A stretch of 64,000 nt of DNA from Cristatella mucedo (GCA_009760855.2 WPIO01000004.1:8278501-8342500); one strand, 5' to 3'; counted from the first letter of the stretch, positions 1 through 11,022 are shown. The notes: generated from the letters alone by a model not told the origin. Program-made: numbers and translations.

Positions 1-990
1 ACCCCCCTCCTGAATATCGCAGCCATCGGCACATCGGCCTCACCTGGGTGGACCAATCACTGAAAATCACCTGGTCTGCGGTTTCGGGGGTGACACAGGC
101 ATGATGACACTTCGACCCGATGTCGATACATTGAGTCCACAGGATCGAAACACGACCACGGGACATGCGTTTTTCAGCTGTAGCACATGCACAAGCCCTA
201 CATAAGCAATACACCATAAGCTCCACTTAAAAACCGAAGCCGGCATCACCAAAGGCACACACTAAACAGGCAGTCGTAGGGCAGCCGCTGCTACAGAGCA
301 GCATGACCTATCCACCCCCTAAGTGCTCCGGCTGCACTCCTTGTACCCTTCGATCCAAGTCCCAAAGATCGCTACCACCTGTTGAGTGGTGGACCGACCG
401 GGTCTTGCCACAGCCCTCATCATTCAGCAGCTATCCTCACAAACACCAGGGTATAGGGGTCACAAGCTGCTATTGAGGGTCAAAATACCGACGAGATAAA
501 CCGCCTTAACAACAACCAGTGCAGGCTGGTTTGACTCAGGCTTGCTTGCACGCACGCAAGCTGAGCATGTACTGAGCATGTACGGGCCCTACTTACAGAA
601 ACAGAAAAAGCAGTGATGGGCAATGAGCTCACCGAGCATCCACAGAAGGTCAAGAACGCAGGTCACATGGTCAGAGCTGGCAGCACAGCACCACGCAACA
701 CTGGATAAACTAGTTGGGCAACGCAGGCCAAAAGCAGTATTTACTGGGGTATCACAGATGCTTGCCAAGAGTTTGGGAAGTTGCATAAGTCGCAGCTCGT
801 AAAATGCGTTGAATAGCCATTAATGGCCCTCAACATGCATGCACGTAACGAAACTCAATGCCACGAACGACCAAGGGAAATGTTTGCTTGCATACCTCAC
901 AGCCCACTAGAATCGAAACGCTTGCAGTTGAACACTGAATCTATGCACTCTGACACAAGACTGGCCACAAAAACTGAAGCAAAAAGAAAG
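1..990. other. Presumed intron of the proteinase gene
   Basis: No exon with the expected remaining propeptide or catalytic motifs could be read on the minus strand here. Several short open frames exist but match nothing I recognise. Confidence 0.4.
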
Positions 991-999
991 AGAGCAAAC

Positions 1000-1147
1000 C
1001 TTGAGTTGTGGATGAAATTTGCACGTCTCTGAAGATGCTCAACGTCGGAACGGTACTTCCGATCATGAGCGGCCTTGAATTTCTCAAACGCCTCGTGGTG
1101 CTGGCTGACGTCATTCACGATAAACTCCCTGATGGGATTCATCGACA
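1000..1147 (-). CDS. Proteinase exon (start of I29 inhibitor propeptide)
   Basis: 148 nt; acceptor CCATTCAG, donor CAAG|GTTTGC. Codes for [12 protein letters not shown] followed by [14 protein letters not shown] and [14 protein letters not shown], the beginning of the cathepsin propeptide inhibitor domain. It ends in phase 2, so the next exon must start one base before a codon boundary; no such exon is evident in 1-990. Confidence 0.75.
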
Positions 1148-1282
1148 CTGAATGGCTGGCTCCTGGTCCCGGGAAGCCTGCGCAGGTGTTGTCTATAAAA
1201 AACAGGGAGGGGTAACCTGAATATGAGGCGAAACCACAGCTTCAGAAACGCGCTCTCATTTCCAGACCTTACCGACGTGCGT

Positions 1283-1358
<76 letters not shown>

Positions 1359-1383
1359 GCATGCACACGCACATCTATACACG

Positions 1384-1424
<41 letters not shown>

Positions 1425-1868
1425 GCACCATACAGAGAGGATGGGTATAAGGCTCGTGCACAAACGCACACATGTCTGGGTGAAACACAAAAGAGCCTCG
1501 TCACGTTTCAATAAAAATAAGCATGCTTCAGCTGCTTCATCTCTGCAAGGTTAGATGTCATAAGTCAATGGTGCAGCAAAGTCTGTGCCACCCTCACAGT
1601 GCCTAAGCCAAGCTCAGCGGTCACGGGGCAAAGTCAGAGACAGACAAGAAACGGTTAGTACTCACTGTTAGGTACAAGGAAGATCGATGCGTTGACAGAA
1701 TCCACATACGAGGGGATATTATAATCAATGTAGTACTTGTCGAAATGGCTACCCAGCAAGCTGTCGTAGCCCAACATCTCATAGCGTACGGGTGTGCCTT
1801 TGGCCTTCAAGCAACAATAAATTACATTGCCTGCAAGTGGTGGACACGTGCGAATGCATGGGCGTGCG

Positions 1869-1959
<91 letters not shown>

Positions 1960-3820
1960 ATGTAGTTTGCCTGATAACACTAAAAGGGTCCGCAGCTAGC
2001 TCAATCGCGAAGTGACCAACCGTAATCCAGAAAGTGTACGTGTTTGTCTTGCCTCCAATCTTGCTCGTGCTCTGCCACACGTTGCATGTGAGGCCAGCGT
2101 ATGTGTCCTGGCCAACTAACTGCAACGAAGCAGAGCCGCCACCGGCGGCGGAGCATTTCGCTAGATGCGTGTGTGTGTGTGTGCAAGTCAGCAGAGGCGC
2201 ATGAGCGACTGCAAGGCAGTTCGTAAGAATGGAACGTACTGCAAAGCCAGTGAGGTCTGGCAGGACAGTCTGGACGCCGACTGGAGCATCTGCCGTGCCG
2301 TTCACAAGAAAGCACGATCGCTTATTGAACACTTTGGCATCAAAGTTCGACTGATACGCTTGCTTATAGCTGGTGCCGTATGCGCCCACGTCGCCTCTCT
2401 GGAAAGTTGACACCAAGCCTACAAAGAGCAAACTGTAGAGTGCACTGTCGAAATTGAGGGTGTGGTGGCTAATATGTAAGCCTCCATCATCAGAGGTCGT
2501 GAGTTAAACTACTGATGGGGATCGTGCGTTTCCTCCTTTCGACGAGTGCCTCACTGTGCCCTCGGGGGTGTACTTAGTGCTTTATGCATCCGGCAGTCGG
2601 TTGAGATACGTTTACATTTGTGCTTACAAAAAAGTCTGCACATGGACGCGAACACAGCAGCGGGTCCAATGCCGCTAGCGGCACAGTCAGCACTTTTGCA
2701 CACATTTGCTTGATACTCGACGAAATGCATACGTTGGACTGAGTGCACGCATTGCTGCAATAGGAATAAAGTAGGCGGCTACATAATGACATTCACATAT
2801 TAGACTAACTCATTGTCGTAAACAGGCAGAAAGTAAGCCACTACTTAGCAACATTTACACGATTGCGCAGTCGCAAATAGAAGTAGGCCATTACCAGGCA
2901 ACTCCCCTACCCACATCGGACCACACGGACACATTGTCGTAAGCGAAATAAACACAAACTGTTATTCAGGAACTCTCTCCCTTTCTCTCCTGCTCTTCTC
3001 TGTTTCCTTCTGTCTCTCTCACTCACTCCATCCCCCTCTCTCCCACCCTATGGGGGCAGAGAGAGGGGCTGGTGCATACCACTCCCTCTTTGACTGCTTC
3101 TCACTGAAAGCCTGAGCAAGTTGGTCCATGCATTCGTGACATCTCGTCTCGACTTCTGCAACTCACTGCTTACTGGCCTACCAGCATGTGCGATCAGGCG
3201 ATTGCAGCTGGTGCAAAACTCTGCAGCTAGGCTTGTCTGTCGTAGGCGTCGCAGTTGCCACATTACGCCACTTCTCGCCGACCTGCACTGGCTACCAGTC
3301 AAGCAACGGATTGACTTCAAGGTTTTGTCGCTCACTTTTAGGTCTCTTCATTCTATGGCTCCAGCCTATCTCTCCGATATACTACCCCATCAGGCCAAGC
3401 ATCGTACCACCCGCTTTTCGGAATCCAACAGTCTGGAAATACCTCATACAAACCTTAAATCCTTTGGAGACCGTGCATTTAGTTCATATGCTCCCAAAGC
3501 CTGGAACTCCCTCCTGACCTGCGTCAAAACATCCCCTGACCTGACCACATTTAAAAGGAACCTAAAAACACACCTATTTAGGACAGCATTTAGTGGGTCC
3601 CTGTGGTTCGTCCTTGATGTGCTTATGCGTGCTGACACTGTGCATGCTGCCACTAACCACATTTGCATGCTGACCCTGTGCATGTCATCCCTAACCATAT
3701 TATTCATTTTGTTTGTTTTTCAAGCATGATTTTACTTACCATTCAATTGCATTTCACTTTACAGCAAATGTAAAGCACCTAGAGAGAGGTTAAGTTCTCT
3801 GAGGGCGCTTTATCAAGTGA

Positions 3821-3851
<31 letters not shown>

Positions 3852-5502
3852 ATTGCTCAGGCTTTTAGTGAGTTGCTTCCATTAATGGAGGCAACTGGAG
3901 CTTCGAGGCTGAGCCTGCATAGACGTGCCTTGATATAACAGAGGATTGTGACAACAGTTATGACAAATTCCCACGGATTGCTCTTTGCTGCTGCTAAACC
4001 GGCTTCGACCACTCTCTCTCTCCTACCCAAGGAGTGCAATTCAGCTGCAGCTCTAGGTCTAGTTCGACATTCATGACCTTTTATTGGGATTGCCTGGAAG
4101 CTAGCACTCTGAATGGACGATGCATTTACATACAGTGCCCATTAATACAAATGCACTTGCTTGCTAGGGCTGGGGGTCACAGTTTGCACGCAGGATTTTG
4201 AAGGTGCTCATTTGCACGACCTGTGGGAGCACCGCCTCGCCAGTGATTCTGCACCAGCTGGTTTGGCCCAGTGATTAAGGTGCTCGCCCCGACTAAGGTC
4301 TGGCCGAGGGGGGGGGGGGGGGGGCTCGAGCCCTGTGGCATAGGTGAAGCGCCCGAATAGAGATTAAGTTCTCTTAGGGCACTATACAAATGAATTATAT
4401 TTTCTTTTAAGAATATACGCCTTTCCACAGCCGTTCCGCCGCTGCTATAGCGCCTCACCAGAATCGTCCGCACACTCAAGTCAGCATAACACGGACATGA
4501 CCGGAGTCCCAGATACTCTTGTCATAACGAGGAAACTGTGTTAGGCCCAGTGTTGTGCAACCAGCGAGCAATGCACCCGTGCAACTGCTGCCTTTGGAAA
4601 CAGATCTTTCGACTCGACGGTTCAATTATATACCACCAGCCACTGCTTCTCGAAGACTAAAGCCAGTTTCAAGTGGACAACACTTCACAACAGGGAGTCC
4701 TAGTTTGAGAAATACGGCACTTCCATGACATGACATGACATGAGATTGTGCTCGCACTCCACGATCGAGGTCATGGGTTCGAATCCTGCAGTCGGCGATC
4801 CTTATTGCCAACTGCAACAGCGGTGGTGAAAGCCATTAAGGCTCTTCTGCTGCCATACAAAAATGAGGCTGTCGAATCGGCTAATGGAATTACTTTAGCC
4901 TAAGACTAAACCATTGAGTGGACACGGCCTACTGCATGCACGTGACTGACTAGCAGCTTAAACAGCCTCTTTTTTTTTATAGCAACAGAAGAGCCTTGAC
5001 GGCTATCACCACCGCTTGCAGTGGCGATAAAGGATCGCCCACCACAGGACCCACGACCTCGGGACCGAGGTCATGAAAGCAACTGCCTTACCTAGTGTGC
5101 CATCACGGCTTAACTACCGACATGCTCACCTTGAACAAGCATCTGAACGAATATAGCAAACAAATAGGAGAAGACAGAGATTGCTTAGTTTAGATTGCCA
5201 CCGTTGGAAAACCAGCATGAGCTAAGTAGCAAGTAGCGATTGCAGATCGACACCATCCAGCTGCAGATTAAGAAGGGCTGCACAATCAAATATGTCTATG
5301 ACAAAAACGTGCAAGAACGAACTGTTGCTCACGATTCCTTCATACCTACCATTATAGTAATCTATCCTCGACACGTTTCCACTAGCATTGAAGTATGCAT
5401 CAAACGGCTCTTCTATCTCGGCATACGGTAGCTTGATGGTACCACTAACGGTATACTGCTTCGGCCACGCCGGTGGCTGGGACGGCGCAGCCCACGTCAG
5501 CC
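1000..5502 (-). CDS. 26/29 kDa-type cysteine proteinase, N-terminal half (partial gene)
   Basis: Five exons on the minus strand join in phase through GT-AG sites: 5502-5350, 2418-2240, 2119-2021, 1804-1666 and 1147-1000. The joined protein starts in a small secreted-protein-like segment ([15 protein letters not shown]), continues with the long N-terminal domain typical of the 26/29 kDa proteinase / counting-factor-associated protein D family ([73 protein letters not shown]) and ends in the start of an I29 inhibitor propeptide ([15 protein letters not shown], with an ERFNIN-like E-R-F-N spacing). These family members are lysosomal or secreted papain-fold (C1A) proteases. The signal-peptide exon to the right of 5502 and the catalytic Cys/His/Asn exons to the left of 1000 were not found; the latter should lie beyond the window. 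N-glycosylation sequons occur (NAS, NVS, NGT). Family assignment is from remembered family motifs; high confidence for the domain, moderate for exact edges. Confidence 0.85.
1282..1424. repeat. (CA)n / (TA)n compound microsatellite
   Basis: About 100 bp of CA repeats with GC-containing interruptions, followed by about 28 bp of TA. It lies in the 518-nt proteinase intron 1148-1665, where the transcript sense is (GT)n. Confidence 0.95.
1666..1804 (-). CDS. Proteinase exon ([15 protein letters not shown])
   Basis: 139 nt; acceptor GCTTGAAG, donor AACA|GTGAGT. It carries the strongest family signature in the gene, [20 protein letters not shown]. The short intron upstream (1805-2020, 216 nt) is largely a GT repeat in transcript sense. 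Confidence 0.75.
1870..1957. repeat. (CA)n microsatellite, about 87 bp
   Basis: An uninterrupted CA run inside the 216-nt proteinase intron 1805-2020; in transcript sense it is (GU)n and makes up about 40 percent of the intron. Confidence 0.97.
2021..2119 (-). CDS. Proteinase exon ([10 protein letters not shown]...TYTFWIT)
   Basis: 99 nt, exactly 33 codons. Acceptor GCTTCGTTGCAG; donor ATTACG|GTTGGT. A second acceptor upstream (CATCTAG near 2162) would add residues that do not match the family, so the nearer one was chosen. Confidence 0.7.
2240..2418 (-). CDS. Proteinase exon (TFQRGD...VLPDLTGFA)
   Basis: 179 nt; acceptor CTTTGTAG, donor GCA|GTACGT. Two bases complete the Gly split from the previous exon, then 59 codons. 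Contains the family-typical [20 protein letters not shown] and VLPDLTGF strings. Confidence 0.8.
3113..3850 (+). mobile_element. L2-1 LINE copy, 5' truncated
   Basis: Codes for the C-terminal part of an L2/CR1-like reverse transcriptase ([75 protein letters not shown]) open from 3121 to 3729. The 3' UTR follows, then the conserved tail AAAGCACCTAGAGAGAGG...GAGGGCGCTTTATCAAGTG and an (ATT)n end at 3826-3848. One of the better preserved copies; the start at about 3113 is a truncation point. Confidence 0.9.
4247..4402 (+). mobile_element. SINE type B (tRNA head, L2 tail)
   Basis: A tRNA-like head (GGCCCAGTGATTAAGGTGCT as A box, GGGCTCGAGCCC-like B box, here expanded by a run of about 16 G) is followed directly by GAAGCGCCCGAATAGAGATT and TTCTCTTAGGGCACTATAC, which matches the L2-1 3' end. 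Ends in an AT-rich stretch. Confidence 0.75.
4735..4895 (+). mobile_element. SINE type A copy
   Basis: Head with B box GGGTTCGAATCCTGC, then the type A body (GGCGATCC, CAACAGCGGTGGTGAAAGCC, AAGGCTCTTCTGCTGCCATA) and the 3' end GAGGCTGTCGAATCGGCTAA. The A box part is damaged; a CATGA tandem run sits at its left edge. Confidence 0.75.
4966..5118 (-). mobile_element. SINE type A copy
   Basis: Reverse complement of the type A consensus: tail at 4966 (TTTTTATAGCAACAGAAGAG), centre TATCACCACCGCTTGCAG, and head with CTTACCTAGTGTGCCATCAC at the right end. It faces the copy at 4735-4895, giving an inverted SINE pair. Confidence 0.8.
5350..5502 (-). CDS. Proteinase exon (after signal peptide; start of N-terminal domain)
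   Basis: 153 nt. Acceptor is a pyrimidine-rich run ending TTGTAG; donor is AATG|GTAGGT. It codes for the segment from [11 protein letters not shown] to SRIDYYN plus the first base of the next Gly. Reading also stays open upstream on the minus strand to an ATG at 5567-5569, but the strong acceptor inside that frame argues that the true start lies in an unseen upstream exon. Confidence 0.75.
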
Positions 5503-5740
5503 CTACAAGAAAGCACGTCGCTTTCAGATGAGCACGAATGCCAGGCAGGCCAAATCTGCAGCATGCCATCACTGGACCAATGCAACATGCAGCTAACAGG
5601 TCGATCGTGACCAGACAACTGATGACATCAGTACGACTAAATCCTGTTCGCCTTTTTCCCACTTTAAATGTGCCTACTTGCGTTCAGGACACCGGGTAAT
5701 ATGTACAAAATCAAGCCGGCGACTTCACCGAGTAAAAAAC

Positions 5741-5815
5741 AAATAACGGCCACAGCTGATTCAACAGCCTCAACTCTACAACAGCAGAAGAGACTTAGCG
5801 GCTATCACCACGCTG
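5741..5815 (-). mobile_element. SINE type A 3' fragment
   Basis: Only the 3' half is recognisable (GATTCAACAGCCTC, ACAGCAGAAGAGACTTAGCG, GCTATCACCACG); the tRNA head is lost. Confidence 0.55.
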
Positions 5816-5819
5816 CGAC

Positions 5820-6970
5820 AACAAAACAGCAGCGCCAAGGTCATAGTAAAGGAGCCCATAAAGTATGAGAGGAGTCGCAAGGAAATACTAGAGGCGATGT
5901 GGTCCTGAGACAATGGTGGGACGGGGGAGAGGGGTAGGTACCAAGCCAGGCCAAAAGGTCACATTTCTGTTCCCCCAAAAATCCTGCACGACTATGAGAC
6001 CTTGAACAAAAACTGGTGAGGATAAGATGAGTGACGCTAATAAGGATTATACGAGTCGCCTTCTTTAACTTCTCAGCGGTGCATCGCGGTAAATTCTCGT
6101 TAACACCAGTTGTATGATTCGCAGAAAATACAAAATATTTTGAGCGCGAAGCATAAAAACTCATCAAAGTTTTCAATTAGATGATAGATTTCAAAAACAA
6201 CTTTGCGCACAAATAACGCAGGATTTGATAATTGCAATAATGGCATACGTTTGAATCACCGCGAGGAATCTTAACGAAAAGACAAGTATAAGCTGCAATA
6301 ACTAGTGAGAATCCCGAGTACTATTAAAAAATCTCAACTTTCTTCATCAAGCAGAAAGCGGCAGATTAAGCGAATCGCGGTCATTCTATAATGAAGCACT
6401 GACTGCGGGATGCCACAAAGCCGGAAGCTAAGTGTTGCATCGTTACAGGTAGATTAACAGCCTAGAGCCACAGGTTATCGCTGATACAATCATCATACAT
6501 AAGATTTAAGATTATAGAGTACCTTGCAATGACAGACAATCTAAATCATCGCATGTCACATAGTACATACCCAGGCCTGAGATCAGAGCAACCGCACAGC
6601 ACAGGGTCACCATTCCCCGCTCTCATGTGATTTGAGAAAGGTCAAGGTTTTCTTGCTAGTCGTGCCTGTCTTGTTTTTTTCGAGGTCAACCTCTGCCCTT
6701 TGTTCGGGTCGCCGGCGGTCTAAGTTAGCAGCAGGCGCCGAGCTAGGATGACCGTCGTGGGTGGCAGAACATAAAAGCTGGCACTGAAACGGCGGCGTGC
6801 TGAGTCGGCGGCAAGATTACGATCGATAGACAGTATACGCTGCTACTGAATTATTAGGGCTAGAAACCGAACGAGCGATGACCTACGGCCACGGTAGATC
6901 AAAAGCCGACGCCACGCAGTAGATATTGAACTGTTCTCGAACAATTTGTGCCTAAGCAGTTTAGTTGATT
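5820..6970. other. Intergenic, nothing recognised
   Basis: AT-rich to mixed sequence. Short open frames on both strands lack family motifs or convincing splice context. The unseen first exon of the proteinase gene could lie here or further right. Confidence 0.4.
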
Positions 6971-6974
6971 TAAA

Positions 6975-7035
6975 ATAATAATAATACATTTTTGTAGCGC
7001 CCTTAGAAATCCCAATCACTCTAGGCCTTGGGCCC
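6975..7035 (-). mobile_element. L2 3' tail fragment
   Basis: AATAATAATA followed by TTTTTGTAGCGCCCTTAGAAA is the reverse complement of an L2 end, only about 60 bp long. Confidence 0.5.
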
Positions 7036-8670
7036 AACGAGAGTTGTTTCACTTCACGGCCGCAGTTCAACGCCCGTATCCCTTCGTCGTTGTTAATTAG
7101 ATTTCTCAATGCTACGCTAATGGAATCGTTACCTCAACGGTATACGGGCGCGCATTGGTGCTGCACGTACAAGTCGCTAGCGGCGATACCAAGGTTCGAG
7201 GCTTCGCCAGTACTCGTGGCCCGTCGGCTGAGACGAGCGCCGTTTCGAGCGCTGCGGCCTCAGAGTTCTGTCCAGACCTAGAAAAGCAGTTGCCCCCCCC
7301 CCATATGTAACCGAATGTGCTCGCTAGCTTTGATGTACTGCTAGCGGCTTCTTTCTGTGACTATTTTACAGCCGAAAAGGACCTAAAAAATAATGTTGAG
7401 TACCGGAAAGAATTCGAAAAGTGCGTCGTAGCTTGGCAGCGACGGAAAGAAAGGCATTCATTTCAATGTGTCCGAACACAATCTGGGCGTTAGAGGCCCG
7501 AGCAAGTGGAAACGCGGGCCATCTCAATATTTACAATACGATTGGGGGACAAAGCATACGTGGCATTACAGGGAAACTATTATATTATAATTTATTTTAT
7601 TTATTATTATTATTAAATTATAAACTATTAGGAAATCGAACTCTTGGCATTCGCTTCAGTTTAACGCAAAGACGCTCGTCACATCAGCTAGTCTCGGACG
7701 GTTTAAAAGGTAGCAGCTCACCTCTTCGCGACTACGAAACAGCACATGCTTTGCTCTCAATTCCAATCGTGCACTCCAATTACCGCCGCTCGTCTAGAAG
7801 TTTGGTTGAATAGCTCTCGTGGCTGCCCCCATTGTTTGCGGTCACCGTAGCCGCGGTTCGCGGAAGCCATCGATGGCACGTACAATCTCCCCTCGCTCGC
7901 ATGAAGTTATGAGCCCCGACGACAGGGCGGGCGCGGCTAACTGAGCCCAGCGGTCCAAGACGCTGCGCTCGGTTGCAAAGGCGCTCCTTAGCGCCTTCGC
8001 CAAGACCGTAGGGAGGCGGCGGCGGGAGAGAGGGGGGTCTAACTAGGTCCCGCCGGCGTCTGGTGGCGGGAAGTCGGGCTGCGGGGCACGGGACCGAGCT
8101 GCCCCGATCCGTCCGTAAAGAGTCCTGTACACATACATTAGGCACACCGTTAACTAAGCCGCGGGGAAATTTGCTCTCGCTTGCCGCCTGGGGCTTAAAT
8201 TAGGATTTGCGGAGGGGCAGATTTTTGGCTGCAACACGCAAATTGGCGTTGGATCGCTGCGCCAGCGCCAGCAACGACTGTTGCATTACTCCGGGAGGCC
8301 TCTGCCCGCTCGGAGCTCCGGGCTTTATTTACCCGAACGGAGCATGACCATTCCTTTTAGCGTGTGCTGGAGAGCCCCTCTTGGTTGCGTGCACCGTGGG
8401 CGTGCCCGGTCCGATTCTATTTCTGGAATAGGCTAGCTTAATCTCGGAAAAACTACCATATCTGCATAGGTAGCTAAAAAAAGGCTTACCGGGCATTTCG
8501 CTGTCAGCACGTGACTCCGAGGCTTTCTCTCCGCAGTGGAGGTCACAGGGAGGCCAAGCGGGATGCTAACGATAACAGCACGACATTTGTTTAGCGAGTT
8601 AAGAGAACTGAGCACGTGGTTAGGTTCTTTTACGTGGGCTGGTAAAGAAGCTTGTTTATTGGTTAGCGAT
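7036..8670. other. Intergenic; GC-rich block at about 7800-8340
   Basis: No gene could be supported. A GC-rich block at 7800-8340 is open in one minus-strand frame (7780-8145) but shows low-complexity Arg/Pro composition and no known motif. An AT-rich patch lies at 7565-7640. Confidence 0.4.
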
Positions 8671-8674
8671 AATA

Positions 8675-9163
8675 TGCACAGTGTCAGCACGCATAAGCAC
8701 ACACAGAGGACGTATCGCAAATAGACCCAGCAAATACTGTAAGGAAAGGAACGGATGCGTGTTTAGCTTCTTTTTAAATGTCGTCCAGTCAGAGAATGTC
8801 ACGACGTCAGTCAGGAATGAGTTCCAGGCTTCGAGAGCACACGATCTGAAGGCGTGGTCTCCAAAGGATTCGAGGTTGGGTTAGGTCTAATCGACTCGAG
8901 TCAGACGAGCCGGTTCTACGATTCCTAGCCTACTAGGGAAGTAGTTCCGATAGGTAGGCAAGAGCAAGGGAATGAAGAAATCTTCTTGAAATCAATAGCA
9001 AAACCTTGAAGTCGATAAGCTTCTTGACGGAGAGCCAGCGCAGGTCAAGACGAGAAAGCAGTCGCAGCCGAGCGGCAGTCAGTTGGCACGCAATGAAAGC
9101 GTCTTATTGCACAGGCGAGAAGACATGCGGCGAGTAGTGAGATACAGAAGTTTAGTTCCGATA
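8675..9163 (-). mobile_element. Old L2 LINE fragment
   Basis: Begins in L2 3' UTR sequence (GCACAGTGTCAGCACGCATA) and continues into degraded reverse-transcriptase C-terminal coding sequence (TTCCAGGCTTCGAGAGCACA, GGTCTCCAAAGGATTCGAGG). Tail missing; many changes relative to the copy that follows. Confidence 0.75.
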
Positions 9164-9171
9164 GAAATAGA

Positions 9172-9935
9172 AATAATGCACTTGATAAAGCGCCCCCAGA
9201 GAACTCAATCTCTTTCTAGGCGCTTTACATTTGCTGCAAGGGAAACGCGATTGAATGGTGAGTAATATCATGGTTGATGAACAACATGAATAACATGGTT
9301 AGGGGTGACATGCACAGGGTCAGCAGGCAAGTGTGGTTAGTGGCAGCATGCACAGTGTCAGCAAGCATAAGCACGTAAAGGACGAATCACAGGGACCCAC
9401 TAAATGCTGTCCTAAATAGGTGTGCTTTTAATTTCTTTGTAAATGTGGTCAAGTCAGGGGATGTTGTGACGCAATTCGGGAGTGAGTTCCAGGCTTTGGG
9501 AGCATACGAACTAAATGCACGGTCTTCAAAGGATTTGAAGTTTGTACGAGATATTGGTAAATTGTTGGATTCCGAAAAGCGGGTGGTACGATTCTTGGCC
9601 TGGTGGGGGAGTAGATGTGAGAGATGGGCTGGAAAAGAATGAAGTGACCTCAAAGTGAGCGACAAAACGCTGAAGTCAATCCGTTGCTTGACTGGTAGCC
9701 AGTGCAGGTGGGCGAGAAGTGGTGTGATGTGGCAACTGCGACGCTCACGACAGACAAACTTAGCTGCGGAGTTTTGCACCAGCTGCAATCGCCTGATCCC
9801 ACATTCCAGTAGGCCAGCAAGCAGTGAGTTACAGAAGATATCACAGATGCACGGACCACCTTGGCTGTGGCATCCTTGTCTCAGCAAGCTCAAAATTTTT
9901 CGCCGGTGCTGAAAATAGTTAAGTCTTGACTTTGA
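9172..9935 (-). mobile_element. L2-1 LINE copy, 5' truncated
   Basis: Starts with the L2-1 tail in reverse (GCACTTGATAAAGCGCCCCC), then 3' UTR and the reverse-transcriptase C-terminal domain. The minus frame 9387-10262 (291 codons) runs from RT ([27 protein letters not shown]) straight into about 110 codons of non-LINE flank. Frameshifts scramble the part equivalent to [16 protein letters not shown]. Confidence 0.88.
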
Positions 9936-10380
9936 AGCAGATGCGGAGGCAGAATCAGGCCGCCTCTCTACAAGTCTGGCGAGCCCTCTTCCCAGCGAGT
10001 CTGGGGTAGCCACCGGGAAGAGGGCTTGAGACCTTACAACGGAAGGCTTACTTACACTATGGGCCTCTTGACATTGGGGGCGAGGCTTGAGCGGCTCCCT
10101 GCAGCCTGATCTGCGGCGGAGGAGCGTTAGCCGGGGCGTCTGGCGTTTCGGCCTCGGTCGTTTCTGCACCCAGCGAAAAGATGGAGCAAAAGCAGCGGCG
10201 GCTCTTATATAAATCCTCAAACATGTGGTTAGTTGTACAAGGGGGCGCTGTGTCGACACCATAAAAACTGATCTGACTCAAAGTTAGAGGAATACTTATC
10301 CGTTAGAGGAATAAATTAATTGTGATGTAAATTAATAGTAATTATAAATCAATTATAATGTTAAATTTAATCGATTAGAG

Positions 10381-11022
10381 CAGCGTTTCTCAACCTTCCC
10401 AATGCCGCGACCCTTTAATACAGTTCCTCATGTTTCAGCGACCCCCAACCATTAAAATATTTTCGTTGCTTCTTCATAACTTTAATTTTGCTACTGTGAA
10501 TCGTAATGTGAATATCTGATATGCAAGATCCATTTTCATTGTGACAACTTTAACATAATTTAAAGCATAGTGATTAATCACAAAACAATAGGCAATTATA
10601 TACTGTGAAATGTTTATTTCTAATTACACATACATGAAATTGTGTCTTAAAGCATGGTGTAGCATGGGTAACAGTCTTAATATAACAACAGTAAACTGCA
10701 TTGCTACACGCTGCGACAGTATGCATAACGTGCCACGTCAGTGCAAAGGTTGAGATCGCTTCTTTCTCACCGGATCAGAAATTCCCTACTAATTACGTAA
10801 CCCGGCCAATAATCTCGCCAGCGTTTCAATGTCATCACGCCGGGTACTCGTACGTGGACGTATCTACATGTGAGCGGATCTGTTTGGAGACGGATAGAGG
10901 AGCGGTGCCTCGTTTCCAAAGACCATCGGAAATGCGTATTTTCCGATGGTCTTAGGCGACCCCTGTGAAAGGGTCGCTCGACCCCCAAAGGGGTCGAGCG
11001 ACCCACAGACTGAGAACCGCTG
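10381..11022. mobile_element. hAT element resembling SPIN, about 642 bp, non-autonomous
   Basis: Ends are near-perfect inverted repeats: CAGCGTTTCTCAACCT on the left and the complement of CAGCGGTTCTCAGTCT on the right. Subterminal blocks read GCCGCGACCCTTTAATACAG and, at the other end, CACAGGGGTCGCCTAAGACC, and an internal hairpin is formed by GACCATCGGAAA and its complement at 10920-10951. Termini and interior match what I remember of the SPIN (SPACE INVADERS) hAT family, including the segment around GATTAATCACAAAACAATAG. No transposase frame is present. Flanking octamers (GATTAGAG and GGCCATAT) are not identical, so no target duplication is visible. Confidence 0.8.

Noticed and set aside
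1223-1511. His/Thr- and Cys/Val-rich open frames over CA repeats (also at 1745, 16444, 16865 and 36040)
   Set aside because: Same artefact from CA/TG repeats; at 1655-2431 the frame runs through true proteinase exons but the repeat part is intron.
4310-4323. G-quadruplex signals in poly-G runs (also at 11036-11070, 39266-39280, 45237-45249 and 63181)
   Set aside because: Homopolymer runs of 9-16 G are prone to sequencing error and one sits in a SINE B box; no positional pattern supports a function.
4990-5100. Functional tRNA gene from the GGTTCGAATCC-like box
   Set aside because: The head is followed by SINE body sequence, lacks a proper acceptor stem, and occurs in many copies.
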